In this document: piece by piece, positions 41,991 through 53,645 of the stretch
Layout: each line of letters opens with the position of its first letter
Position numbering within the stretch: position 1 is the first letter of the stretch
Source: Scilla litardierei
Taxonomy: Eukaryota > Streptophyta > Magnoliopsida > Asparagales > Asparagaceae
Reading direction: 5' to 3'
Assembly: GCA_030789695.1 (NCBI GenBank)
Contig: CM061132.1
Span: 151,908,597-151,972,596, forward strand
Length of the DNA stretch: 64,000 bases
Position numbers and translations under genes: made by a program
Notes under the pieces: generated by a model
Databases searched by the model: none
The model's input: only the letters and a program-made list of their open reading frames with translations
Told to the model about the DNA's origin: nothing

Positions 41991-42700
41991 GTTGGTTTAT
42001 GTTGGGGAATTCAATACACACAGACTATTTATTGGCTGTATTTGACTTGAGCGTCGAATGATTTTAGGTCACGTACCATCCATGCCTCCTCCTAACTGGT
42101 TATTGGTGGCGGTATGCAGATCTTAGGAGGAGCGCGATCTCAGGAGAATCGGCCTCCTCAGTGTAAAGGTCACCGCAGTCCACACCCTCATAAATTTATA
42201 GTTTATAAAATACCTATCTCACTGGATATGCTGTGTTGCAACACGACCAAATGCATATGGTTCATGTAAGCAGAGATACATGGTACATGGTCTTATTATA
42301 TGTAACAATGGTTGCAAGAAAGACGACGAATTTAAAAATCTTGCTACTGGGGAGAACCATGTTTTATCTCAGAATCAACCTCAGCTGGTAAGAATTTGTT
42401 TCCAGCGGTACAATCTAAATTATGAGTTATCTGGACTTGGGGGATCATGTCTTCCAAAAAGACCCATATGGACTTAGTGTGTCTATGGAGTCTCTCTGAG
42501 ACTCATTCTTTACAAATTTCCACCATTGACTGATCCAAGTCATCTCTTCATTTCTTATTCACCCAATTGATCACAATACGGGGACCGGTGAACTACCGTG
42601 CACTTCATTCTGTTAAGAGTCAGATTGCGATGGAATACTAATCCGATTGAAGCATGAATCTTTCAGATGTATTCTTCGTTTAACTGAATTTTGACTAATA
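41991..42700. other. unassigned, possible LTR/leader of the decayed copia
   Basis: Continuous with 13861-14374 before the nested insertion. No protein-coding signal. May be the R/U5 and leader of the decayed copia at 44930-47900. Confidence 0.35.
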
Positions 42701-42784
42701 TGAATGCTGTGCCGCCCCTTCGTTGGGAAAACCAGGCGCCCTCCCTGTGCCTGCTTCAGGTGAGAAAGGGGGTCGGCCCAGTCG

Positions 42785-42823
<39 letters not shown>
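42785..42823 (+). repeat. 39-base poly-C tract
   Basis: Uninterrupted C run in a GC-rich patch (42720-43020). Could form i-motif/G-quadruplex or be a collapsed or extended homopolymer in the assembly. Confidence 0.9.
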
Positions 42824-42824
<1 letters not shown>

Positions 42825-43029
42825 TCGGAGAAGAGCAAGCCCTGACTGGGGCCTGCCGTGGTTCATCAGGGGGCGGCACCCTGCCTCCCCCATCGAGATC
42901 AGGGGGCGGCACCCGGCCGCCCCCGTCGAAGATCCTGGCGCCGACCCCCTGCCGGCGCCCGCCGCAAGGGAAGGGGGCGCGACAGCCGCCCCGCTAGATT
43001 TCCTCCTGCTAGGGTTTGAAACCCTAGCA

Positions 43030-44890
43030 GGCCTTGGCCTAACAACTCGGGCCCAATCAGTTTATTTTTTCAAAAAAAAGGAATTTTTAAAATCAAATAT
43101 GGGCTGACTAGTTTTGGGCCACCATCTGGCTATTTTTGGACACTATTTTGGGTCATTTGGACACTATTTTGGTCTTGTTAATTGTGGATGTTAACACAAA
43201 ACAAGTAAGAAAATAATAGGCCTTATGTATATAGTTCCTTTGAGTTATAAATTTGTGTTATAATATTTAGTTTTGATTTAAATTCAATTTTTAGGCATAA
43301 TTAATTATATATATTTCGAAAAAAATTTAATTAGAATTATAACCCACCAAAGTGGGCTCTATTGTGGAAATTGTTGTTATTTCGAAATATAAAAGGCTAC
43401 AGACATACTTTGTATGAAATATTTGCCTAAAATTTGGATTATATATATATATTTCCTTTAGGCCCATTTTGTGTGTTAAAATTTAGTTTTATTTAAATTC
43501 AATTTTGGGCACATCTGGTTATATGTTTCAAAATAATTTTAATTAATACGAAACCCCAACAAAATGGGCTCTAATGTAGAGATTATAGTTAATTCGGAAT
43601 GTAACAAGTTGCGGACATACGTTGTATGGTTGTTTGGCTATAATTGAATTTAAATTGTATTGAAGGAGAAAATAAGATTAATGTATATTTCTTCTCAAGG
43701 ATAAATTTTGTGTTAATTGTGGTAAAATAAATTAAATTCCAAATTCATGACATAAGTACATATATATATTTCGATATATAACAAATTGACTTCATACCTT
43801 AGTATGAAAATTCAGTTTGCCTAAATTTGGATTTAAATTAAAACACAAAATTCAATAGTTTTCTTCGGGAGGAAATAAAAGGCCTCAAAATTAAAAATAT
43901 TTTCTCCTTAGAAGAAATTCTGTGCTAAAGCCATGGACAATCCCATCAAGTAAATGGCTTTAAGGAAATTTGACACATTTTAAAGTTATATATAAAATGG
44001 GATATGGTGTGTGTGTGTGTGTATATATAGTTATATATATGTTCATATACACATTAGTATACATATATACCCCATTTTAAATAAGAAAATTTGTGTTGAA
44101 GCTATGCATTTTATTTAATTCAAAATAATGGTTTAAAAGGTGGAATAAAAGGTTCTTATATATATTTCCACTTAAAGAAATCATTTTGTGTTAAATTTAG
44201 TGTAGTTTAAAAATCAAATTTTTGGCATAATTAATTATATATTTTGAATAGAGATTAGTTGGATCATCAACTCACCAAAGTGGGTTTTCTTGTGAAGATT
44301 AGTTTTAATCTTGAAACATAATAAGTTGAATACATACTTCTATATGAAAATTTTTGGTTACCTTAAATTTGATTTTGAATAAAAGTGGACTTGAATATTT
44401 CTACTTAAAGTATAAATTCATGTATTAAAAAATGTGACATAGATTCAAATTTTGCAAAGGTATATATATATTTGAAATGACTTGGCGCAATCATCATCTC
44501 GCCAAAGTGGGCTCTGTTGCTTTGCATTAATTTATTTCATAAATATAAAAAGAATTTTTATGTGCATAATTTCATATGAATGCTTAATCGGACCAAAGGA
44601 AGATTACAGTTCTATATCATTTTATGCGCACATGTGGCAATAGAAAATGTGATGATTAGTGAGACAATGCATGCAAATTTAATTCGGCCCAAAGGAAGTT
44701 TTATTTTTGACATGTTATTATTGTCATTGTCTGATTGCTACAACAAGATGTCAATGCCTAGTTAATAGATTATTCAAAGATAAATGTTGAGCTAGTAGAG
44801 GATGTCTTGAGATGGAAAAATAACATTAATTTGAATTTGGTGTTATTTTGTTTAATACTCATATGAAGATGTTACAATTGTTTTCTTGTT
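43030..44890 (+). repeat. AT-rich leader with recurring CCACCAAAGTGGGCTCT blocks
   Basis: Four diverged copies of a small hairpin block (near 43343, 43554, 44267 and 44505), in the form CCCAC-caaa-GTGGG or degraded. Each is embedded in a larger repeated context with ATATATATTTC and AAATTTGTGTTA-like phrases. It also contains a (GT)n(AT)n microsatellite near 44009-44030. No coding frame. Confidence 0.55.
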
Positions 44891-44929
44891 CTCTTTTTCA
44901 GCTATTATTTCCGAAATTTTTTTGCCCAC

Positions 44930-45714
44930 CTCAAATCTATTCCAGTACTTAATGGCTCTAACTTCAAGGCATGGAAGGAGAATCTTTTGATAATCCTCGG
45001 AGTCATGGATCTTGATCTGGCATTAAGGTCTCATAGTCCTCCACCACTCACTGATAAGAGTACCAATGATGAAAAGAGAGAGATGAAAGAGTGGAAGAGA
45101 TCAAATCGCATGTGCCTAATGCTGGTGAAGAATGCCATTCCAGAATATCTCAGGGGCTCTATTTAGAGAAAATTTCCACATCTAAATGGTTCCTTATTGG
45201 GCTTGAAAAGAGGTTTGTCAAGAATGAAAAGAGTGAGATTAGTACACTCTTGACAAGCCTAACTTCAATGAAATATGAATGTAAAGGGAACATCAGGGAG
45301 CACATATTGAAGATATCAAATCTTGCTTCAAGGTTGAAAGCACTTGAGCTAGACCTCTCTGAGGATCTGCTAGTGCATTTTGTTTTAATATCTCTTCCAT
45401 CACAGTTTAGCCAGTTTAAGGTGAGCTACAATCTGAAGGAAGAGACTTGGTCTCTGGATGAGCTCATCTCATACTGTGTAAAGGAAGAGGAAAGACTTAA
45501 GCAAGAGATGACAGAAAGCACTCACCTGACCTCCACCTTCAACAAAAGGAAGAAGGATACTGAAGCTGCAGATACAGCTTCTAAAAAGAAACAACAAAGG
45601 GACCTGAAAAGTTCAGAAGGTAATGGTTGTTTCTTCTGTGGATCTGAAGGACATATAAAGCAGCATTGCACAAATTATCACGCTTGGCGTGCTAAAAGAG
45701 ATATACTTCTTTAA
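44930..45714 (+). pseudogene. gag: decayed copia gag
   Basis: Begins with LNGSNFKAWKENLLIILGVMD (frame at 44948) and shifts frame near 45165. It continues as GLEKRFVKNEKSEISTLL, REHILKISNLASRLKALEL, SYCVKEEERLKQEM and ends with a knuckle CFFCGSEGHIKQHC and NYHAWRAKRDILL. Typical of Ivana/Oryco- or Ale-like copia gag. A TAG at about 45163 and a frameshift disable it. Confidence 0.8.
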
Positions 45715-46199
45715 TTTGGTTTAAGTTTATAGTTAATTTCTTTCTTTATTAAACTTTGGTACTTATAGACACGTGATGGAAAGATCCTGGTAACCATTCA
45801 TATCATTGTGTCTATGCAGGGTTGCCTAAGATGCCAAGAGTCGAATGAGGTTGAAAGATACATCGATATGGGCAATGGCAAGATGGTTTAAGTAGAAGCA
45901 AATGAAATTTAGATTAATGTTAAATGCTAGATTGTATTTGAATTTTTATGAGACTATTATGTACCGTTTTAACAGAATTTGGATTTCTATTTCTATTCTG
46001 AACAAATTCGGTTATTATTATTCAAATATGAATGAAAAATTTGGTTGTCTCATGATTCAAAATTGGTTTATTCTGGTTCTTTAAAAATTCGCCATAATCT
46101 TCATTTATTTGGAAATATTGCTTCATTTACAGAATTCCTACATTTTAAGTACATGTGTTATAAAGAAAGAATTAACAATTTAGAATTCAGTTATTTTTA

Positions 46200-47900
46200 T
46201 TGCAGCTTATATTCTTAATAAATTTTCAATAAATGATCTTACATCACTTGCATGTTTGGAGATGTCCAACTAAGGTAAGGCTTTATAAGCCTAATATAGG
46301 AACTGGACATAATGCTAATGATTTTCTAGTTTTGTTGAATAGTTTAAATGGTGATTTATTGTATGTTTTTACATAATCCTACTATTAAGTTGGTTTACGA
46401 ATTAGGAAATGCACACCTATTTGAGGATGCTGAGTTTGAGGGGAGAAATTTAGTTAGAGACATTATTCTTGAAGAGGATTATATTCCCTCAGGTGTTGTT
46501 GGCATTGTTCAGGATATCATTTCTGACATTGTTCAAGACACAATAAATTCAAGATAATGTTGCAATTCCTCCTATTCGGGAAATTATTCATAAGGACAAA
46601 CTCTATCACCTCAAAGCACTAATTTCCATTCAGGAAATCTATTAGAGAGATGAAAAGTACAATGTTGAAATATTACATTGTAATTCTCAAAAACATATGG
46701 TTGACATTAGGATGATGGAAGTTCGACTTACATCAAGTCGTAAAAGTTCTAAATCTCTAAAATGGATTAATGCATTAATTAAGAAAGTCTTTGAAGGATA
46801 TTTAAAATCTTCTCTCATTGCCATAAGATTTGAAACCTATTGATTGTAAATGGATCTTTATCATAAAAAGAAATCCAAAAGGGTAATAAGAAAAGATTTA
46901 AAGAGTATCACAAAGGACTATATACGGAACAGAATGCATTAATTATAAAGAGACTTTCTATTCAGTTTTCATGAAAGACTGTAAGGTTTATAATGGCATT
47001 GTAGAGCATTTCAATATCATTAATGATATATTAAATTTCATTAAGTAATCATCTCGTTCGGTTTTGAGATGATGTTTGATGACGTTATATATCTTAAGTT
47101 CTGTGGGAGCATGTAATTTCGATAATATCTATGTGGTTATGTATGTTAAGTTTTGTGGGAGACAAGTTTAGTCTCAACAATTGCCCCAAGAATAATCTTC
47201 AGAAGATTCCCTATATCTCATTAATAGGGAGTCTAAAGTATGCTCAGGCTTATACGCATTTGGTTATTGCATATATTACAGGTATGTTGGACAGCTCCTT
47301 AAGTTCAAGAGTAGACCATTTGATAGCAGCAAATGGGTCTTACGGTATTTATGGAGAACAAACGTGTTACATGTTCAAGGGTTAGTAGTCAGAAAAGTTT
47401 GGGATCATTTTGGTATACTGACTCTGATCATTTATTGGATGCAAAGAATGTATGAAAATCAATGTTATGCACCATCTACTTGAAGAGATATAAATAGTCT
47501 CTCTTATATATATAATCTCTTCTAACATGACTTTAGATTCATATCATATTATGTGACATCCAAGTCATAAAATATATATGCAAAATTTGTTACTATGCTG
47601 CAAATTAGGGATGGTATTATAAGACCACGGTTTATTTTGTGACAATAAGTCTGCAGTTTTATATTCCAGCAATAACATGAACTCGACAAAGTTTAGTTAT
47701 TCAGAGGTCAAGTTCCTAGATTTTTGATTAATAATTCGGAGTGTATAATTGTCTAATGAGCACATCAGAACAAACCATGTAATTACGGATCTGTTATACT
47801 AAGTGAATGTCATCCAAAAGGTTTTTATCAGTTCGCTACTCATATGGATGTCATTTCATTAAGAGTATTCAGTTTTGTAGGAGTTTGTTCTTTTGGGTGC
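46200..47900 (+). pseudogene. pol: decayed copia pol relics
   Basis: Scattered, colinear blocks in changing frames. The integrase C-terminal region is near 46245-46310 (WRCPTKVRLYKPNIG). The RT N-terminal KWIFIIKRN with a following KGFTQ-like region is at about 46845-46990. GSLKYAQAYTH lies near 47230. RNase H relics are a YTDSD block near 47417 and CDNKSAV-like near 47645. The order is that of copia pol, with large deletions. Its 3' LTR was not found; it may have been removed by the gypsy LTR at about 48005. Confidence 0.7.
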
Positions 47901-48004
47901 TCATATGATAGGCAAAATTAAGTCTCCAGCTTAAGCTTAAGGTTATTTTCTGATCAGAAATAAAGTTTTGGTTCAGTTCAGCTTTACTCCGATTTTGGTA
48001 TGTT

Positions 48005-49488
48005 TATGATCTCACTCATGCCTCGCTTCCCATTATACTTGGGAGCGAGGACGTGAGCGGGTCCGCATGGGTTGAAGCAGTGAAGCTCAAACCCAATAAG
48101 CGTCTGTGATTAAAACCATTCGCAAGAACTTGCATGCATTCAGAAGCAACAGAAATAACTAAGGAATTTAAAGCCAACATTCAGAGAAGTACACAAAAGT
48201 AACAAAGGCCCCAAGCATGGCCAAACAAACGGAGTTCAACAAAAGATGGGCACACACCCTACAACAGAAATGCAGCAAAAAGGAAATCCTAAGTAGCAGC
48301 AGGCAAGCTCGGCGATTAGTCCTCAGCGGGGGAAACTTCTGGATCAACGTACTCCTGGTCCAATGGATCTGTCTGATCTAGCAACTCGTCCTCCAGGTAC
48401 TCTGTCTCGTGACATGACATACATTATAAACAACATGGAAATGTATGTCAGCAAGGGTCCTTGGCAAGCAAACATGTAAGAGGGATCCTTGGCAAGGTTT
48501 TAAAATTAGTTTTCATGGCATTTAAACATTACAAAGAGAATGAGCAGTTATAAATTTTAAGCAGTGCGAGCGGGAAACATATTAACATGGCAATTCTAAG
48601 ATAAGCAAAAGCGATAACAATTTTACATGTTAGACATTTGGAAATGGCAGTTTTCAAGTTATTCTTGAGTGTTTCTACCTAGTGATTAAGGCCCACGTCA
48701 TTAGGTGGTAAGCAAGTGAATCTACCTGCAAGTTCCCCCGAAGGTGATCCGTTTACTTCCGACTAGTGTCCGCGAACCCAACCCCACCCACGTGTACTTT
48801 TCTGGACCACGAGCCAGAATCAGCCAAACCGGCCCTTTTGTATTATTAGCCAAACCGGCCCGCAAGGTAGCCAAACCGGCCCGCAAGGTAGTCATGGTGT
48901 TCAAGTGACTCAAGATGTCTAGATGTCCAGATTTTTTGCAGTTTAGGAATCGCATCAGTCAACTTGTTAAAGTGTCCACACACACACACGGTTTTTATCT
49001 GGCAATTCACTAAGAGTACATGAATGTAGTTTTTGGTGTCATTATATCACATGGCATTTTTCGTGTACACAATGTCACAGTTAAATTGTCCAGAGCTAGC
49101 TATGTATGAAAACGTCTAAAAGAACAACTTTTAAAAATATGTACAAAAATGCGCACTTGCCTGTTTTCGATGATTCTATTGTCGAGGAGTTCGTATGGGA
49201 AGTGCAGACGTTTTCTGTCATTAGAATTATGATATTAAGCTAACAATTCTTTACCAATGATAAAACTAACATGTTTGTATAAACTAACATACCTAAGATA
49301 CATGCATCTTCATGTTGTGGTTGTTTACAAAACAAACATATACAGTGTATATACTAACATCTGACATGTAGTTAATATATAAGTAACTATTACTTACTGC
49401 TAGTATGAGTCTGATTAAAATAATAAACTAACATCTAATATATGAGTTACTATTATAAACAGCTAGTACTATGACATGCCTTATTAAT
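48005..49488 (-). repeat. Ty3/gypsy LTR copy 2 (related to 1147-4098)
   Basis: Shares with copy 1 the CTCGCTTCCC start region, AAGCGTCTGTG, the acidic frame (about 48325-48410) and the TGACATACATT hairpin (48415-48450). It also has a 21-bp direct repeat around CCAAACCGGCCC (48834-48893). Left boundary approximate. The right part (49000-49488) is AT-rich and its limit is set only by the start of copy 3. Confidence 0.6.
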
Positions 49489-50436
49489 TGTCAAGCACCA
49501 CTTTTCAAAACGGGTGAGAGGACGAGACGAAGGTCCGCATGGGCCAGAGCTGTGAGGCTCGGGCCCATTAAGCGTCTGTAGGGATACCAATAATATACAT
49601 GTTCTTGCATATAAAGGTTCATAACAATAAGATAAGAGTACTCGAAAGGAAATTGCATTCATTATTAAAGAGATAACATCCAGCATTATATCAAGTCTAA
49701 AAAAAGAAGCCCAAGCATGGCTACAACTGCGGAAAAAGGAAACTAATGGTGCAACACACCCAACCTAGACAAGAAGTAAAAATGGTGCTATGCACCCAAA
49801 CGAGAAAGTAGTAAACTCCATAAGACAGCAACGGTGAGGAACCTCTAGGTCTGGTCCTCGTCTGGAATGTACTCTGGGTCAACGTCCTCCGGCTCCAAGT
49901 CCTCGAGTAAGGCCGGCTCGTCTGTGTACTCCGTCTCGGTACCTGACGTACAACACCCTAAGAGAAAAGGAGCTGTACGTCAGGTAAAGTCTACAAGGAT
50001 AGGTGAGAAGACTCTACTGCAAATGTGAAAGAAATTAAAGACGACTTTAATGTTGATTTAAAATGAGAGATGCAACAGCATGACATTTATACATTTATGC
50101 AAGGAAAGTAAAGACTGTGCAGAAAGTAAACGTGGCAGGCAAAAGTCGTAGCATAAGCTACCAGCTACAAGCGTGACAAGACTAGACAAGACTGTGTGAC
50201 ACCAAGCGACTCGACACCAAGCGACTCGACACCAAGAGGGTTCACTCCTTCAGCTTAGAAAGTGGCCAAACTCTCTAATCTGGTGGCCGCTCAACCCTAC
50301 CCCACCCTAAGTACTCAAGACAAGACTGGACGAGAACCACTTACTCTGCTAGGTGAGTGCCTCTAAATCCCCACAGGTTGCAGGGACACTCACTCTAGTA
50401 GGTGAGTGCCGAGTGTCCTGTAGGGTGTTCTGTACC
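49489..50436 (-). repeat. Ty3/gypsy LTR copy 3, truncated by an Athila insertion
   Basis: Starts TGTCAAGCACC. Close to copy 1 through AAGCGTCTGTAG, the acidic frame (49858-49940), the 12-bp perfect hairpin (49941-49985), the GTAAAGTCTACAA block and the CACTCAC hairpins (50338-50359, 50387-50408). It ends abruptly at the Athila LTR start 50437. Copies 2 and 3 abut in the same orientation, with no body between them. Confidence 0.7.
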
Positions 50437-50739
50437 TGATTGCTCCTTATTTCACACCCTTTTTTCTGCCTGTTTTCATGTCATTTCGATCGCCCATATT
50501 GCGTTTTCCACGATTATTTGACGATATCGCGTTGCTTTTCACTATTTCTTGCTTTTGTCGTATTTCAGGAGATATGGAGCGATCTGGAGCAAAAATAAGA
50601 TCAAGGGACTTTCGCGCACACCGGAGCGTCACCCACAGCTTATTTGAGGAGTTAGCAGCACTAGAGGATGAGCGGAAGAGGAAGGAATTCAATAGAATCG
50701 ACGAGGAGGCAAGGAGGAGAAGAAAAGAGCACAAAAGCA

Positions 50740-51000
50740 GCTTACTCAGCCGAACAGAGACTCTACTCGGCCAAGTAACAAGCTGTGTTCGGCCGAGTGA
50801 AATGGACACGCACAACAAATATTCAAAGTTTCCTCGGCCGAGCAAGAAAGTCTACTCGGTTGAGTAGAGAAGATCACTCGTCCGAGTAGAACATGGATTT
50901 TCTTCCGAGAAGCGGCCAAGTTACTGGAATTTTTGAGAAGCCTACTCGGTCGAGTACGATTTCTTACTCGGCCGAGTAAAGAAGCCTACTCACCCGAGTC
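50740..51000 (+). promoter_or_regulatory. CTCGGCCGAG palindrome array in LTR U3 (element C)
   Basis: About nine variants of ACTCGGCCGAGT, several with single changes (CTCGGTTGAG, CTCGTCCGAG, CTCGGTCGAG). Related arrays are at 55110-55450, 58030-58400 and 62040-62390. Confidence 0.75.
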
Positions 51001-51323
51001 AGTCAGAGAGACTTCTATTATTTTTTGACGGCTATTCTGTTGTGAAATCTCAGCTGGAGATCATAGGCGACAATTTTGGTTTGTTCTTTCTTGCTAAAAA
51101 TCTTATTTTTATGAATTGTCTCTTATTTGCAATGAATTGTGCTATGATCAATTGTTATTTTTCTGAGATTTCCATGATGATTTGTGAGTAGTTTATTCGT
51201 TCTAGGGCATAGGGATGAACCCTATGGACCATATCTTTTGAATTGTGATGAATGAATAGAATTGTTACTAGGATTGAAGAAAGGTTAGGTTTAGATTGAT
51301 TTATTGCGAGTAGCTAGGAATTT

Positions 51324-51622
51324 CCATCGATTGGGATTTGCAAGAGATTGGATCTCAATTGATGGGAAGGCCTAGAAATTCGACTTAAGTTTATAATTGA
51401 AATTCTCTAGATTTGGTTTGCAAGAGATTGGACCAAAGCTAGGATTTTTATTATAAATTTATACTAATATTCGTTTGCAAGAGATTGGACGAATACGAAC
51501 TATCATAACCTAGATCGTAGCTCGAGTTTGCATGCGAGTGGGCTCGAGTTACGATTGGATGATGATGTCGATCTTCACGCTAGTGGCTTAGGTTAGGGTT
51601 TGCACGAGAGTGGGCCCTAATC
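51324..51622 (+). promoter_or_regulatory. five stem-loops sharing one loop sequence (element C LTR)
   Basis: Loop TTGCAAGAGATTGG or close variants (TTGCATGCGAGTGG, TTGCACGAGAGTGG). The stems are 51324-51365 (CCATCGATTGGGAT with ATCTCAATTGATGG), 51407-51442 (CTAGATTTGGT with ACCAAAGCTAG), 51468-51495 (TATTCGT with ACGAATA), 51514-51555 (ATCGTAGCTCGAG with CTCGAGTTACGAT) and 51591-51622 (GGTTAGGG with CCCTAATC). The stems are unrelated to each other; the loop is conserved. Confidence 0.8.
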
Positions 51623-51980
51623 AAGGTTGCTATAGACCGACAATAACGCCAGAGCGTGATCTTGGTTCTACATTAAGTTGCGACTAGTTCACCTACATTC
51701 AAGCCTTGCAACATCGATATTCATGATCCACAAGGATGAGAAACGGTCCGTAGTGGGGATTTCCTATCCCTAGACGTTTTATTATATTGATATTTTCTTG
51801 CTATTTGAACTATTGTGACACTACCATCAAAACTATTCTTATTCCACCAATAGCTAGGTAATCAAAGTAGGATACTGTCAATTGTCCTCTCTGAGTTCGA
51901 TACCCGCTCGCCACTACGCCGTGCGCTTGCGGTAAAACTACAGTCGTTTTTCGGGCGTATTCTGGGCGCGATCAAGTTTT

Positions 51981-51998
51981 TGGCGCCGTTGCCGGGGA
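51981..51998 (+). other. primer binding site, tRNA-Asp (element C)
   Basis: TGGCGCCGTTGCCGGGGA after an AGTTTT spacer, identical to the inner Athila element. Confidence 0.9.
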
Positions 51999-52110
51999 GG
52001 CGACGGTATTTTATTTTCTTTACTTAGTTATTATTTTTTCTTTTTATTATTTCTATCTCTTTATTCCTCTATTGTGTTAACGTTTCCACCAAGACTCTCT
52101 TTTTCTGTGC

Positions 52111-53640
52111 ATGTACACGAGATCAAAGGCGCATCAAGAAGATATATTATTTGATCCTGAGATCAAGCGTACGGCAAGGAGGCTTTGGCCGAAAGGAGAC
52201 TTGCTATAGAGGACAATCATATGAACCGATCGGAGACACCGGAGGAGTTAGCGGCACGCATGGATAGGCTTGTTTCTATCAGAGATAGGCTACGACCTAA
52301 GACAACTTCTACTACCTCGTCTATTGTGATGCCGGAGTTGGCGACGGACAAGAACTTCGAGCTCAAGACGGGACTCGTGGTTTTGATGCAGCAAGACCCA
52401 TTTCATGGGAACTCTCACGAGAATCCACACTACCATCTACAGTTGTTCTTGTCCAAATGCGCCACTTTTCAGATGCCCGGTGTATCGGCCGACGCTATCC
52501 GACTGCGCCTCTTCCCATTTACCCTTAGGGACAAAGCATTGTATTGGTTGAGGACGCAAGCGGAGGTGATCTTTACCACATGGGATGAGTTGGCGAGCGC
52601 TTTTGTTAACAAATTCTACCCACCATCCAAGACAGTCAAGATAAGGAGTACGCTCATGTCCTTCAAGCAAGGACCGCAGGAAACTCTATTTGAGGCATGG
52701 GAGCGCTTCAAAGATCTCCAACACCAATGCCCCCATCATAGTATTGAAGCATGGGAGCTTGTGCATAGCTTTTACAATGGATTGCAATTGAGAACCAAGC
52801 AAATCATAGATGCAACCGCTAATGGAGCCATATTATCTAAGACGCCGGATGATGCTACGGCCCTACTTGAGAAGATGGCCTCTAATAACCAACAATGGGG
52901 CGACGAGAGAGGACATTCTACATCCCCATTGAAGCCAACAAGTATTTATGAGGTAAAGGCCGTAGCGGAGCTCTCTACGAAGTTTGATTCTCTCCACAAG
53001 GTCATGGAGAGATTGGAGAAGTTGATTAGTGAGCCGCATGGGACCCCCCACCACATCTACACCGGGAGGAAGTATGGGCGATTGGCAAGACCAAGCCCAT
53101 GTCATTTATGTTGGAGGAGAGCAAGGAGAGGGAGCTATAGAGCAAGTCCAATACGTTGCGGGAAACACCGGTTATTGGGCAAACCCGGCCACGAGAAATC
53201 ATCCGGGATTTTCATATGCTAATAATGATGGAGCCTTGAATCCACCACCGCAACAACCTCAAGCTCGGCCTCCACAACAACCGCAATATCAACCGAGAGG
53301 GCCTCAACAACAAAATTTCCAACCGAGGCAACAAGCAGGACCATATAGACCTCCTGGTATACTCAAGGGTGGAGAGCAACTAATCCACCATAAGCACCAT
53401 CGAGGTCCGACCATGAAGCAAGGGTTGAAGAATTCATGGCAGAGCAAAAGAAGGTAAATGCTAGATTGATCGCTCAACAAGACTCTCTCAACACCGTCGT
53501 GGCACAATTATCGGAGCAACTAGCATTGCTCAATAAAAATACTCAACAATTGCCGGCTCAACCGGAGCCAAACCCTCGGAACTACTAGGGGCGGGAAGGA
53601 CACTACTCCCGCCATGATTCAAACCAAGGAGCCGGGGAAG
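52111..53640 (+). pseudogene. gag: Athila gag of element C, frameshifted
   Basis: The start is probably ATG 52111 (MYTRSKAHQEDILFDPEIKR). A frame change near 52180 leads into the capsid frame 52185-53060, with HENPHYHLQLFLSKC, LRLFPFTLRDKALYWLR, HQCPHHSIEAWELVHSFYNG and NGAILSKTPDDATALLEKM. A second shift near 53060 leads to the Gln/Pro-rich C-terminal part (53029-53457, NPATRNHPGFSYANNDG, then PQQPQ repeats). Coding relics continue to about 53640. The capsid blocks identify it as Athila gag; no complete zinc knuckle is visible. Confidence 0.85.
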
Positions 53641-53645
53641 AAATT

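Larger units (their letters stand above)
50437..51974 (+). repeat. 5' LTR of Athila element C
   Basis: TGATTGCTCC...GGGCGCGATCA, 1538 bp. U3 carries CTCGGCCGAG-type palindromes (50740-51000). The R/U5 part contains five stem-loops with a common loop (51324-51622). It matches the reverse complement of 56850-58692. Confidence 0.9.
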
